Of a DNA stretch of 64,000 nucleotides, positions 10,947-23,506 are shown in pieces. Origin of the DNA: Neocallimastix lanati (nom. inval.) (taxonomy: Eukaryota > Neocallimastigomycota > Neocallimastigomycetes > Neocallimastigales > Neocallimastigaceae); NCBI GenBank assembly GCA_016946835.1, contig JACVTC010000022.1, positions 1,348,501 through 1,412,500 on the forward strand, in the 5' to 3' direction. How positions within the stretch are numbered: the first letter of the stretch is position 1; every line of letters begins with the position of its first letter. A model generated the notes under the pieces. That model was not told where the DNA came from. It saw nothing but the letters and a program-made list of their open reading frames with translations, and did no database searches. Made by a program: the position numbers and the translations under genes.

Positions 10947-13900
10947 TTTTTTTTTTCTTTAAAAAAAATATATATCTATATATTCCTTTATATTTTTTTT
11001 TTTTTTTAATTTAATTTATAATTAATTATATATTATATTCAATATAATATTTTTTCTTAATATTATATATATAATCAATATATATATTTTTTTTATTTTT
11101 ATTTAGAGATTAAAAAATTCAGAAAACTTTTTCTTTATATATGCAAAAAAAAAAAAATAAAAAAAAAGGAAATAATATATATATCATCGAAATTACATCA
11201 TTAGTAATAGAAAGGTGAATAAATTATTTTAATATATTTTAGTCATTTTTTATTAAACTTTATATAATAGAAATCATAAAAGAATTTACACAACCTTATA
11301 GTAAAATATATATTTTATTTTTATATATTTTATTTTTACATATTTTATATAATTTAAAGTTTGAATTTTTATTTAAAATTGTAAATTTTTTTTTTCCAAA
11401 AAAAAGTAAAAATAATAATAAAAAAAAAAAAAGAATTAAAAAATATATTAATAAAAATTAAATGTATAATTTAGGATTTTGGGTTATTTATTTTTTAATT
11501 ATTTAAATAAAAAAGTTGAAATTTAATATATAATAAAAAATAATTTACTAAAAAAAAAAAAAAATTACTAATTAAAAAAAATAATATAAAAATATATATA
11601 ACTATAAAAATTATCAATAATATATAAATTATTAATAATTAATTATATAAATAAATAAATATTCTAAAAAAAATAAAATAAAATAAAAAAATACATAAGA
11701 AAACAAAATAAATATATTATAAATGTTTAAATTATTGAATTTAATTTTAATAATTATTCAAAATATATAATTTTAATAATTATTCATAATATATATATTT
11801 TATCATATTATAATAGAACTATTATATAATCAAATTTTTTTAATATAAAAAACTATTTTTTATATTATAAATTTTATCCTTTTATGTATGTATTTTTTTT
11901 TTTTTTTTTTTTTTTGTATTGTTGTGTTAATTATAGTGGTGATTGTATATTAATTCTATTATATATTAATTATAGTTCATAGTATATCATCTTTTATACA
12001 ATACTAATATATTCAATTTTATAACACAAAAAACTAGAAAAGAAGATGTGAAATTATTTTTGAAATCTTAAATAATATATAAAAATTATAAAACAAAAAA
12101 ATAAATAGAAATATAATTATATAATATATATAATATTTTTTTTTATTAAATTAAAATTTTTAAATTATATTTATTAAAATTTTAAGTGTTGCTTTGTGTA
12201 ACTTTTTTTTTTTTTTTTTAGTAATTGATTGTACTAAATTGAACCCTAAATTTTATTAAAACTTGTAATAAACAAAAAATATAGCCGAGGAATATCAATT
12301 ATTGTTCATTCTTCTTTTAATTAAATCAATATATATTAATATAATCTAAAAAAAAACGGAAAGAAAAAATTTTATTAAAAAATACTTAAACATGTTTACA
12401 AAAACACCTTCAAATAATTATTATTATTACTTGTTTTAAAAATAAAAAACAATAAAATATAAATTATTATTAAGTATTAATTATATATTTAATAATAATT
12501 GATAAAAAAGTTAAGATAACGATAATATAAATATTAGATAAATGTATTTTAAGATAATATATTAGGTTTTACTTTAATCTTATTTGATTATTTATTTATA
12601 TTTATATATAAATATATTTTTTTTTCATAACATAATATCTTTCATATTTTATAAAATTATTATGGATTCATTATTTAATTGGTTTTATTAGTCATAGTCA
12701 TACTTTATTAAAATTATTATTTTTTTTTCATTATTAGCCTACTATTTATTATATTCATTATAGATTATCCATACATAATTTAGTAATCATTTATAAATTA
12801 AAAAACTAAATATACGATAATTTATATAGAATAGAATAAACTTTTACTATGGAACTTTTATATATACATAATTGCTTTATTAAAAATTTATTTTGTATTA
12901 ACTAATATATATAAATTAAATTTATAATTAATAAAATAAATTAAAAAAAAATTTTTTTTATATGACGCATAAAAATTTTATTTTCAATTATAATTATAAA
13001 AAATATCCATCCATCTATCTAATTTTTTTTTTTTCTAAATTAAGTATTTATTGACGTATTGAATTTAAATTGTTTATAATATTTAATTTATTTCATATTG
13101 TTAAAATAAATTAAATAAATGTATTAATAATTTAATACATATATATGCTTAGCTATTAATATTATTATTCCTAGTTGAATCCCTTCACAATTTGTTTTAA
13201 TCGAAAAAAAAAAATTAAAAATTTTGGTCGAGAAGGTACTAAAATGGAAAGATAATTCTTAATAATCTTTTTAATAATGACTATAAATCACAAATTTAAA
13301 CAATTTAAAAAAAATACTTTATTACCTATCTTTTCGAATTAAGGAATATTAATATTGAATATATAAATATATTTAAAGATTGACAAAATAAAATTTAATA
13401 AAAAAAAAAAAAAATTAAAAAACAATATTAATTAAATTTATATATTTATTAAATGATAATAAAAATTTTTATTTGAGCTAAATTATTTATTCAAAATAAT
13501 TAATTTCCAATAATTAGATCATTGAAAATTTTATATACATATTATTATTACAATCTTAAAATTACTATTACTATTATTATTATTATTATTATTTGTTAAT
13601 TTGTTTGTTTGTATAATGATGATGAATCTCAATACTCAATGTATAATATCTATCTATATATATATATATATATAAGTATTGTTAAATAGATAATAACAAA
13701 TTAAATAAGATTCATCAATATTTTCAAATAAAAAAAATAATAATAAATTTTTAAAAAAAAAAAGAAATAAACAAATAATACTATTAATATTTATATTTGA
13801 ATAAGAGTGAATTTAAGTTTATATAATAATTAATTCATCATTTAATAATAATTTGAAATGTATTTAATAAGTACGACATGAATTCATTATATAACAGTAT

Positions 13901-14063
13901 TAATTGTAATATTATAATAGATAACATATACATGATTTTAAATCATAGTATTCATTTGATGTAACTGTATTTTGTGTATTTATATTATCAACATTAAAAA
14001 GATTAACTTTGTAAAAAGACAATATTATTTAAATATAAAAAACTTAATTTTAACAAAAATTAA

Positions 14064-14103
<40 letters not shown>

Positions 14104-15771
14104 TCAATTAAATAATAACAATAATTGAATAATATAGAGCTAAATTCAACACCTGAAATCTGAAAAGTCATAATTTCATAAAATAAAATTTATATATTAA
14201 AGTTTAATAATGAATGTATTTTCAACCAAAATCTAAAACCAAAAAGGTTTATTGAAAAATTTAAATTCTGTTGAATAAACAATTCTTTAAGATTAGATAA
14301 ATTTTATCATTAATAAAATGAATTATAATTAATAATAAATAAATTAACCAATAATACTTCAAATAATAATTTAATTTAAAATAATAAATTAATTATATAT
14401 TTTTATTATTCGATTTTTTAATTATAAATTAAAATTTAATTTCTATATAATTTCCGGAAAGGACGGTTTAAAAATAAAAAGGATTAATTCCTAATATGGA
14501 AAATATATTAAAACTCTAATTCTATTATAAAACTGTATATTTATATAATAATTAATTATAATTATAAACTTTTAATCTGACATATATTTCTTTCAAATTT
14601 TTACCAATAACTAAATTTAAATAAATAAAGCTATTTAAATAAAAAGTATAGTAAATCATTTCCAGTATATTAATTATATATATATATATATAAAACTACC
14701 AATTTATATATAAAATAAGTAAATTTAGAATTATAAGATTATTTAATAACCTTTAATATTAATAGTTTAATATTTTTTTTTATTTAACAAAACATTCATT
14801 TAAATTTACTTTTAGAGATGTTATTAAAACAATAATAGTTTTACTTCTTTAATTCATCATCATAAACTATAATAAAACCGAAATTTCATTAATAAATTCT
14901 ACTAATCTAAGTATACTTTTATATTTGAATAGAATTTATTATATATATTATTAAAATCACTCGTATAATATAAAAAATAATAGCAATAATATATTTTAAA
15001 AAAATTGCAAATAAAATAAATATTATATGAAAAAATATATTATATATATATTAGGAATAAACTTTATTTAATAATATCAAGTATTATTGATTAAAAATTA
15101 CTATTAATGATATAGTTTTTTAGCTCAATAATTTTATATTTGAAAAGTTTTAATTATAGTTGTTTATTATTAATTAATATTATTATTTATTTATTTATTT
15201 GTTTATTTATTTATTTATTTATTTGTTTGTTTATTTGTTTATTTATTTTACTAAATAATAATAATAATACTTTATAAAAAAAAATAATAAAAAACTAAAC
15301 ATTGATAAAAAAAAAAAAAGTTTTATAAAAACTTAAAATATTTATTTATAATTATATATTTGTTTAATATTTATTTGTATAGAATTGTATTGTTTTATTT
15401 TATTGTTTTTATGTTATTAAATTAAAAAAATGAGAAAAAAATATTTTTTTTTATTTATATATATTTATGATGACATCTATTTATAATTTTTAAATAAAAT
15501 AATAATAAAAATAAAAATATAAAAAATAAAATAAAATAAAAATAAAATAAAATAAAAAGAAATAAATAAATAAATATTAACAAATAAAATAAATTAAAAT
15601 TAAAATAATATTATAATTAATAAATATAAATATATATTATTTTTATTATTGATTCTGTTTTGTTATTTCATCATTATATATATATATATATTATATATAT
15701 ATGTATTATACTAATTGAATTCATTCAAATTATAAATTAAATAGTATAGATACTGAATATGGGTAAATAAA

Positions 15772-15809
<38 letters not shown>

Positions 15810-15865
15810 AAATAGAAAAAAAAAAATACATATAAATATATATATAAATTTAATATTATTTATTT
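10947..15865. other. 4.9 kb AT-rich intergenic region
   Basis: Non-coding by eye on both strands. It holds many A and T runs, (TA)n patches (about 13650-13674, 14080-14104, 14678-14693), a (TTTA)n stretch near 15185-15250 and a 33-base poly(A) tract at about 15775-15807 close to the 3' end of the next gene. It must contain the upstream region of the xylanase gene, but I cannot pick out a specific promoter element. Confidence 0.65.
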
Positions 15866-16687
15866 TCATTTTTTGCTTTCATTACTATTATTTGATAAAA
15901 TTGAATTGGTATTACTAGCTAAACTAGAATTAGAAACTAATAAATTTAATAATGGATTAGTCGGTGTTGTTGCTAAACTATTATTCGTTAAAGCTAGATT
16001 ATAAAGTTCAGAATTGGTATAATTTAATCCTACTAATGGATTCATGGCTAATCCCTGATACGTTCCTAAGCTTGCTAAATTAGCAGTATTAGTTTCAAAT
16101 GATGATAGTGAAGTTAATGGTGTAGCTGAAGATGCGGAAACTGATGATGACAAGGTAGAAGAAGATAGTTTATTAATGGGAGTTAGTAAATTAGATTTTA
16201 GAGTTGATAATAGATTTGGATTTAGAGAATTTAATTGTGTTGCATCCGAAATATTATTAGAGGGTGTAGCTGAGGTCGTAGTAGTAGTAGCACCAACATT
16301 CAATGAATTTAATAAAGCAGGAGTTGACGTATCTGAAGTTGAAGTCGTACTTGAAGAATTTAGTGAATTTAATAAAGTCGTGGTTGAGGTATTTACAGGT
16401 AAAGAGGTAGATTGTAATAAAGATGTATTTGAAAGTGGTGAATTTAAATTAGGATTGATAGAATTAGAAGCTAAAGAAGAAATTGCTGATGATGTCATTG
16501 ATGTTGTTTTCCTTTCAGTTGTATTAAGAGCATTAGAATTCGTAGTTAAATTTGTATTTGCTGCGGCTTCTTTAAGAAGTTTTTCTATTGCTTGTGCAGT
16601 AGACGATGTTGATGTAGTAGAAGTTTTCATTAAATTCGAAGATAGAGTATCAGTAGTATTAGTAGTTTTAGAAGTATTAATAGTACG

Positions 16688-16778
<91 letters not shown>

Positions 16779-16783
16779 GTAGC

Positions 16784-16818
<35 letters not shown>

Positions 16819-18566
16819 ATGGTTTAACCGAAGCTAAAGTTTCTTTTGTAGTATTTAGGACGTTATTAGATGTAATATTAGAACCAGTTGCCGCATTCAT
16901 AGAAGATGCCATCGATAATGCATAATTATTACCATATAATAATGAAGTATAAGGATTTGATTGAAATGATGTCATTAAGGAAGAGTCAAAATAATTAGGT
17001 ACTGGAGGTGGAGCAGCTAACTGGGATACATTGGAATTTAAAAGTGAATTATTAGCTAATGTATTAAGATAAAATAATGTAGTAGGGTCTGTCGTATTAT
17101 TTAAAGGTAAAGAATTATTCGCCATAGTTAAAGAAGGATTTGAAATATTTATAGAGGAAGGGGTTGTTGTAGCTAGAGAATATGAATAATTTAATGAAGA
17201 GAGTAAATTATTATAATAATTATTGAAATTTAATGAAGTAGTAGGTTCAACTTTTGGTGGTTTAGGGGATATATTCTTAAATTTTGTTGGGATACGACCT
17301 AAACCTGGTGATGACTGAGCCGATAATGAAATTGATGTAGGTTTAGGGCTACTATGGGGTGAATGAGTTATAGAATGTGGTTTTAATTTAAGAGATGATT
17401 CATTGAGAGATGGAGAAGATGGTGCTGAAGTTGAAACTTTAGAAGACTGATTCAATAAAACTGATTTTAAAAGAGAAGTATAAGGATTATCTTCTACATC
17501 AATAAATGAATTTAAGTTATTTGTTTTTAAAGAAGAGCTACTAAGAGTTGGACCTGTACTCATGGGTATGGTAATAGATGATGATTTTGTTTTTGTAGAT
17601 GGAAGTGATGTTGGAATTGTTAGTGAATTCTGATTGATTCCCAAACTTCTAGACATCTGATTTGAACTAAAAATATCAAGTGAACCTGAACTCTCATTAT
17701 TAATAGATGAATTGGCTGTCACATTAACAACTGAAGAATTTGAAGAATTCAAAGAAGAAGGATTCAATGATGACAAGGTTGATAAATCAGGTAATTTTGA
17801 TTCTAACGTATTCATTGATGAATAAGGAAATTTTGAGGAATTTAAAACAGTATTTGTATTAGCTGAAATATTTAATGATTTTGAGGCTAACGTATTATTA
17901 TTTTTATTTTTAACTGAAGATAAATTATTTGAACTATCACTTTCATCTAAATTAATTATATTATTTAAAGATGATGTAGAATCTATGTTCATTAGTGTTG
18001 TCAGTTCTGAGGTATTTTTACTTAAGGAATAATTAATATTTGTAGATAATGGTGGAGAAATTGACAATAGTGAACTAAAATCTACAGTATTTGTGGTTGT
18101 ATTAAGTAAATTACCATGAAAGTTTAATGAAGATTGATCACTATTATCATTTGTATTCATATCTGAATTAAAGTATGAAGAAGTAAGGCGGCTTGATCTT
18201 TGACCTTCACTAGTAGAGATTTTATTAACATTATTACTTCTACTAGATGATTTAGTATTTTCAAATATTAATCTTGCTGATTTTCCACTAACTTTCTTTC
18301 TTTGAGGAGCAATTAAATCTGCCAAGGTTCTTTTTCGATTTGAATGTGAATTTAATTGTTCTGAAGATGACGATGGTTGCAGATTAGCTTTTTCTGTTTG
18401 TAATGATGTTGTTAATGAAGAAGATATAGAAAAAGGCACTGAATCGGTTGATTTTGTACTTTTATTTTCATCATCGCTTAACGTTAAATCTATAACTGAA
18501 TTATTTTCTTCCTTAATTTCTATATTTTTATTTTTATTTTTATTTTTATTTTTATTTTTATTTTTA

Positions 18567-18597
<31 letters not shown>

Positions 18598-18622
18598 TTT
18601 TTTTTTTGGATATTATTTTGAA

Positions 18623-18669
<47 letters not shown>

Positions 18670-19113
18670 TTTTAGTTATATTAATAAAATTTAAAATATT
18701 TTACTAATTAATGATATATTCAATTTTCAATTTACCTGCTTCCAATTTTGCTAAAAATCGATCTTCTTCTTCATCTTCTTCACTTTCATAATGATTTTCA
18801 TTATTTAAAGGAGATTGTATTTCCTCAATATGCCAAGTTCCATTAACTTCAACAGTTACGGAATTAACATCAGAAGAAACATTATCAATAATATCTTGCA
18901 TATATCCATCTATTACTAATGATTTCCAATCGTATCTAGTATTACAAACAGGACATTTCCAATTTGGTGATTGCTCATTTAACTGTAAATATGAGTAAAC
19001 ATCAAAACATTGAACATGTGTACATTCCTTAAATCTACATGGTATTTTTATTCTAGCTTTAGATATCTATAATAAAATAACAAACCACAAACATAATAAT
19101 AAGTACCCTTTTT

Positions 19114-19156
<43 letters not shown>

Positions 19157-19444
19157 ATAGAAAAAATAAAATATATTTTAGTATTTTTATTAATATTATC
19201 AATATTAATATTACTAGTATTATTATTAATATTGATAATAGTATTAATATTGCTAGCATTAACATTAGTATTATTAGTATTAATATTAGTATTAGTATTA
19301 TTATTTCTATTATTAATATTAATACTAATATTATTAATATTACTAGTATTTATTAGAAGAATTAGTATTAGTATTATTATCATTTATCAACACTATTATT
19401 ATTATTATTATTAGTATTTCAATTATAATTAATTATTATTATTA

Positions 19445-19481
<37 letters not shown>

Positions 19482-19625
19482 ATTAATTATTAGTATTATC
19501 ATAATTAATTACTAATTATTATTATTACTATTGGAATATCAACATACAGGACATCTTAATGAAACAATTGAACTTGTAGTTTCGATTTCATCATCACTCT
19601 TTTTCTTTAAATTTAATCCTTTCAT

Positions 19626-19663
<38 letters not shown>

Positions 19664-19699
19664 ATTAAATATTTAGTATTCTTATTAATAAGGTACTAA

Positions 19700-19734
<35 letters not shown>

Positions 19735-20232
19735 TGTAATAATTAATTATTACTTTGTCTTAATAATTCTTCTTTTGATATAAAATGTTTTTTAATAACA
19801 TTAACTGCTTCTTGAAGCGAAAGATATTCGCATATAATGATTTTCACGACAAATTCATCCCACTTTAAAATATATATAAATATAAATATATTATAAAAAA
19901 AAATTATAAAAGAAAAAAAGTTAAAACCGATAATTTTTTTTTATTTAAAGAATATTATTTATACTAATTATTTTCAAAATCTAAATTATTATAATATTAT
20001 ATTTCATTAATATTTAGAATATTAAATACTACCCTTGAAGAAATAAACATTGACCTAAATTTTATTTCATTTATCGTATTATTTTGAATACCCTTTTTCT
20101 TACAATATGGAGTTATGTCTACTGGTTTAGTCGACCAAGATTTATTGTGCTTTTTTATATTATCCTTTACATATAAAAATTAAATAATAATATACTTCTT
20201 AATTCAAATAACTCTTACTTATAACAAATTAA

Positions 20233-20314
<82 letters not shown>

Positions 20315-21374
20315 CTAACTTCCATTCCTGTAACTTCAACCTCATTTATTTTAAGTACAGGTTGACATGGGTATTGAATAGGGCAATCTGTCCCTTTTCT
20401 TATTGAATTTTCAGCACTAGTTTGTGTAGAACAATACAAAAGTATTTTATATCTATTATTGTTACTTTAATTAATGAAATAAAATATTAAATTAATGTTC
20501 ATTCTTATTAAACAAAAATGAATAAATTATATAATATGAAAATGAAATTCATGTTACTGGTGAAATAAATTGGATTGTTCTTTATTTAATGAAAAATTTA
20601 AAGTTACTATATATTAATATATTTAATACATATTATCATAAAAAAAAAGAATTTTAGGATTTAATTTAGTAATTCTCATATACTAATAAAAATTTTTTAT
20701 TATAAAAAAAAAAAATAAAATAAAATATATATTAAACTTACACCCAAAAGGAATCATGCCACAGTATAATGTATAAATAGGTTTTACAAAGGGTGTTATA
20801 ACAAAATTTATTTCTTTAAATTTATTTTCATTATGAATTTTTTCAATTATTTCTTTTCTAATACTTTCTTCAAATACATCAGGATTTTTATTATTTTTAT
20901 TATTATTAATGATGCTATGATTTATACCATTTTTATTTTATATATTTTTTAAATGGATATTATTTAGTCCATAAAAAATATATTGCCCTTAATGATGAAG
21001 GAACACAATTAAATAACAAAATTTAAAAGTAAATAAATGTATATAAATATTTACGATGATTTTTTAGGTAGATATCGATCGAGAAGTCCAGCAACTTCGG
21101 TTAAACTATTAATATCACTTGATTGACCTAATTTTCTTAAATATAATTTTAAATTTTCAATTAAGTTTTCTTTATTACCACTTTTTCTCAAACCTAAGGT
21201 TTTAAGTATTTCTCTTAAATCGGCTACCTTTAAATGATGAAAAGGTAATTGTAATAAAGTCTAAATAATATATATACAATTATATATTAAAAATTGAAAT
21301 TGGATTAATTGCTATAAATAATTTTCAATAAAATATAATGCTTTGGTAAAATTTACATTAACTTGAGTTTGCAT
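15866..21374 (-). CDS. Siz/PIAS-family SUMO E3 ligase, nine exons (about 1274 aa)
   Basis: Exons in order: 21374-21357, 21260-21055, 20914-20744, 20452-20320, 20164-20033, 19862-19754, 19618-19548, 19066-18736, 18519-15866. All junctions keep frame and the sum is 1275 codons with stop. About residues 10-50 form a SAP domain (LKVADLREILKTLGLRKSGN), which binds AT-rich DNA. About 85-256 resembles a PINIT domain (INFVITPFVKPIYTLYCG, STKPVDITPYCKKKG). About 276-340 is the SP-RING: SLRCP, KIPCRFKECTHVQCFD, NWKCPVCNTRYDW, with probable zinc ligands Cys295, His297, Cys318 and Cys321. A SUMO-interacting motif VIDLTLSDDE lies at 399-408. The remaining roughly 860 residues are Ser/Asn/Thr-rich with about 30 Asn in a row and a basic patch NRKRTLADLIAPQRKK at about 451-466. 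The protein should sit in the nucleus and transfer SUMO from Ubc9. The exon 3/4 junction is the least certain: a GTGTAAGT donor is needed to keep frame. Confidence 0.9.
16687..16777 (-). repeat. (AAT)n tract encoding about 30 asparagines
   Basis: A trinucleotide run inside exon 9 of the Siz/PIAS-like gene, read as AAT codons on the coding strand. A (TAC/ACT)n stretch next to it (about 16780-16818) encodes polythreonine. Both are likely to vary in length between strains. Confidence 0.95.
18521..18597 (-). repeat. Hexanucleotide array at the 3' end of intron 8
   Basis: A tandem AAAAAT array (coding strand) fills the last 70 or so bases of intron 8 of the SUMO ligase gene and ends directly in the AG acceptor. 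A 40-base poly(A) run on the + strand (18628-18667), which is a poly-U tract in the transcript, lies further upstream in the same intron. Confidence 0.85.
20233..20308 (+). repeat. (TAA)n microsatellite in intron 4 of the SUMO ligase gene
   Basis: About 25 uninterrupted TAA/AAT units between exons 4 and 5. It lies just beyond the exon 4 donor (GTTAGT on the minus strand) and has no coding potential in the spliced frame. Confidence 0.95.
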
Positions 21375-23393
21375 TTTTCTTTGAATTAGTATATTAAAAT
21401 TAAAGAGTTTATTTCAACTTTCAAAAAGTTAATTTCATAATATAATTATCAAAATAAAGAATTCAATATTATAAATGCATTGGATAATATATTCCAGAGA
21501 ATTGTATAATTTTACTTTTTTAAATTATTTGATAGTTTAATTGTTGTATTTAAATAAGATAAATTAAAAAATACATTTGATTATACTGAATATGACGATT
21601 TCAAAAAAAAATAGATATAAATTATATATATATATTTATGTGAAGTTGTTCTAAAATTAGAACAATAATTTAAGAGAAATAATAATAATAATAATAGTAA
21701 TAAATCATATATGTATTATATAATGATTTAAATTGAAAAAAAAGTCATTTCTATTTGAAATGTTTTTCATTTATAATAATAAGCAATATATGATAAATTG
21801 TTTTAAAACAAATAAATTAAAAACAAATAAAATATATTAATTTTTATTTTATCTAAATTGTAATTCCACCTAAAAAAGCAATTTACTTTATTTATTTGTT
21901 TTAATGTTTTAGGTAAAAAAAAAAAATAAAAAAAATTTAAAAAAATGAACGAATTAAATTATTATAATATATATATTTATAGATTTTTTTTTTTTTTTTT
22001 TTTTAATTAATATATTAATAATTAGAGTTTTTAAAGATTTTTTTAAATCTTTTTTTTTTTTTTTTTTTATTAATAAATGTATACATTATTAATTAAAAGT
22101 TTTAATCATAAAACTAAAAAAAAAAAAAAAATATTATAATAATAAAAGTTTTAATAATTTAACTAAAAAAATATTAATATTATAATAAAGATTTCAAATA
22201 TTTGACAAAAGATCTAAAATCAAATAATTGGAATAATTAAATACATATAAAAAGTAAAAATAGTACAAGCTTTAAAAAAGATATAATTAAATAAATATAA
22301 ATATAATACTTGCATAATTAAATACTGTAAAATATAATATTTTATAAATATCTTACATTTTCACAAAAAATTAAAAAAATACTATGAATAAAAATTTTAA
22401 TTTTTATATTTAAGTTAAAGCAAAACTAATTAAATATATATAAATATATCTTCTAAAATATTATCATTGAAATTAATTATAAAATTTTTACCATTTTTAT
22501 TAATGCTTTTTATATATAATTATAATTATAATTAATATTAGTATTATTAAATACATAATTATTTCATTTAATTTTATTTCTTATTATTTATTTAACATTG
22601 TTAAAAATTTTAATTGAAATTATAGATTAGTTTTTGGTAATAATTTTTTATCTTTTTGATAAAAATTAAATTGTTTAATGATAATAAAAATATAATAAAT
22701 TTTTATTATATTAAATATTTTTTGTATGAATATAGAATATAATTAATATTATAAAATGTATATAATATAGTCTTAACAAAAAATTTTATGTGGTTTTTTT
22801 ATAACAATTGAATTGTATTTTAATTTATGAAAGTCAATTATTAAATTTCTTGAAATATCTTGAATATATCTAACCTTTAATATAAATTATATTTTAATTT
22901 AATATAAAACCAAAATTTTTCTTTTATGTAAACTTTATTTAAATTAAATTTTTTTTATAATTTTAAATGTAATTAATAAACTTCATTTTTTATTTTTATT
23001 TTTATTTTATTTTATTTTATTTTTTTTTTTAAATTTTTATATTTGTTTGCTTTATTTTGTTTTAATTTTCAAAAGTAAAATAATATATAAAATATCTATT
23101 TATAATTTTTTAAATCAATTAAATATGTATATATATATTAATAAATAAATTCTATTGATACATGTTATAAATAACTAATAATAAAGATTAAATAAATATT
23201 GAAATAATTAAATGAATATTAATAAATCAATGTTTTATTAATATTGCAATTAATCAATAAAATTTTAAATAACAGTTAATAAATAAATAAGTAAATATAT
23301 AAAATTAAATATATTTATATATATATAGAAATAATCAAAGAATTAGAAAATATAGTATTTTTAACTTATATTTTTTTCTTTATTTCTTTCCTT

Positions 23394-23441
<48 letters not shown>

Positions 23442-23506
23442 CAAAATAGAATAAATAATTTAATCAAAAAACTTAAATAATTTTTAATATATTTTAAGAA
23501 AGGGAA
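21375..23506. promoter_or_regulatory. Divergent intergenic region between SUMO ligase and Nur1-like genes
   Basis: 2.1 kb of AT-rich DNA separates the two start codons, which face away from each other, so it must hold both promoters. A 44-base T run at 23396-23439 lies about 70 bases before the Nur1-like start. Long dA:dT tracts exclude nucleosomes in other fungi, so it may be a promoter element, but such runs are common throughout the window. Confidence 0.5.

Noticed and set aside
16176-16925. 249-codon + strand frame with polyleucine and polyvaline
   Set aside because: Shadow of the Asn/Thr/Ser-rich last exon of the SUMO ligase gene on the minus strand.
18704-18901. Separate 65-codon minus-strand gene
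   Set aside because: It is the 3' part of the SP-RING exon of the SUMO ligase read on into the intron. The true donor is at 18735-18734.
19048-19414. Open frames in the Asn- or Ile/Leu-rich repeat between SP-RING exons
   Set aside because: They lie wholly within intron 7 of the SUMO ligase gene and derive from degenerate (AAT/TAT)n sequence.
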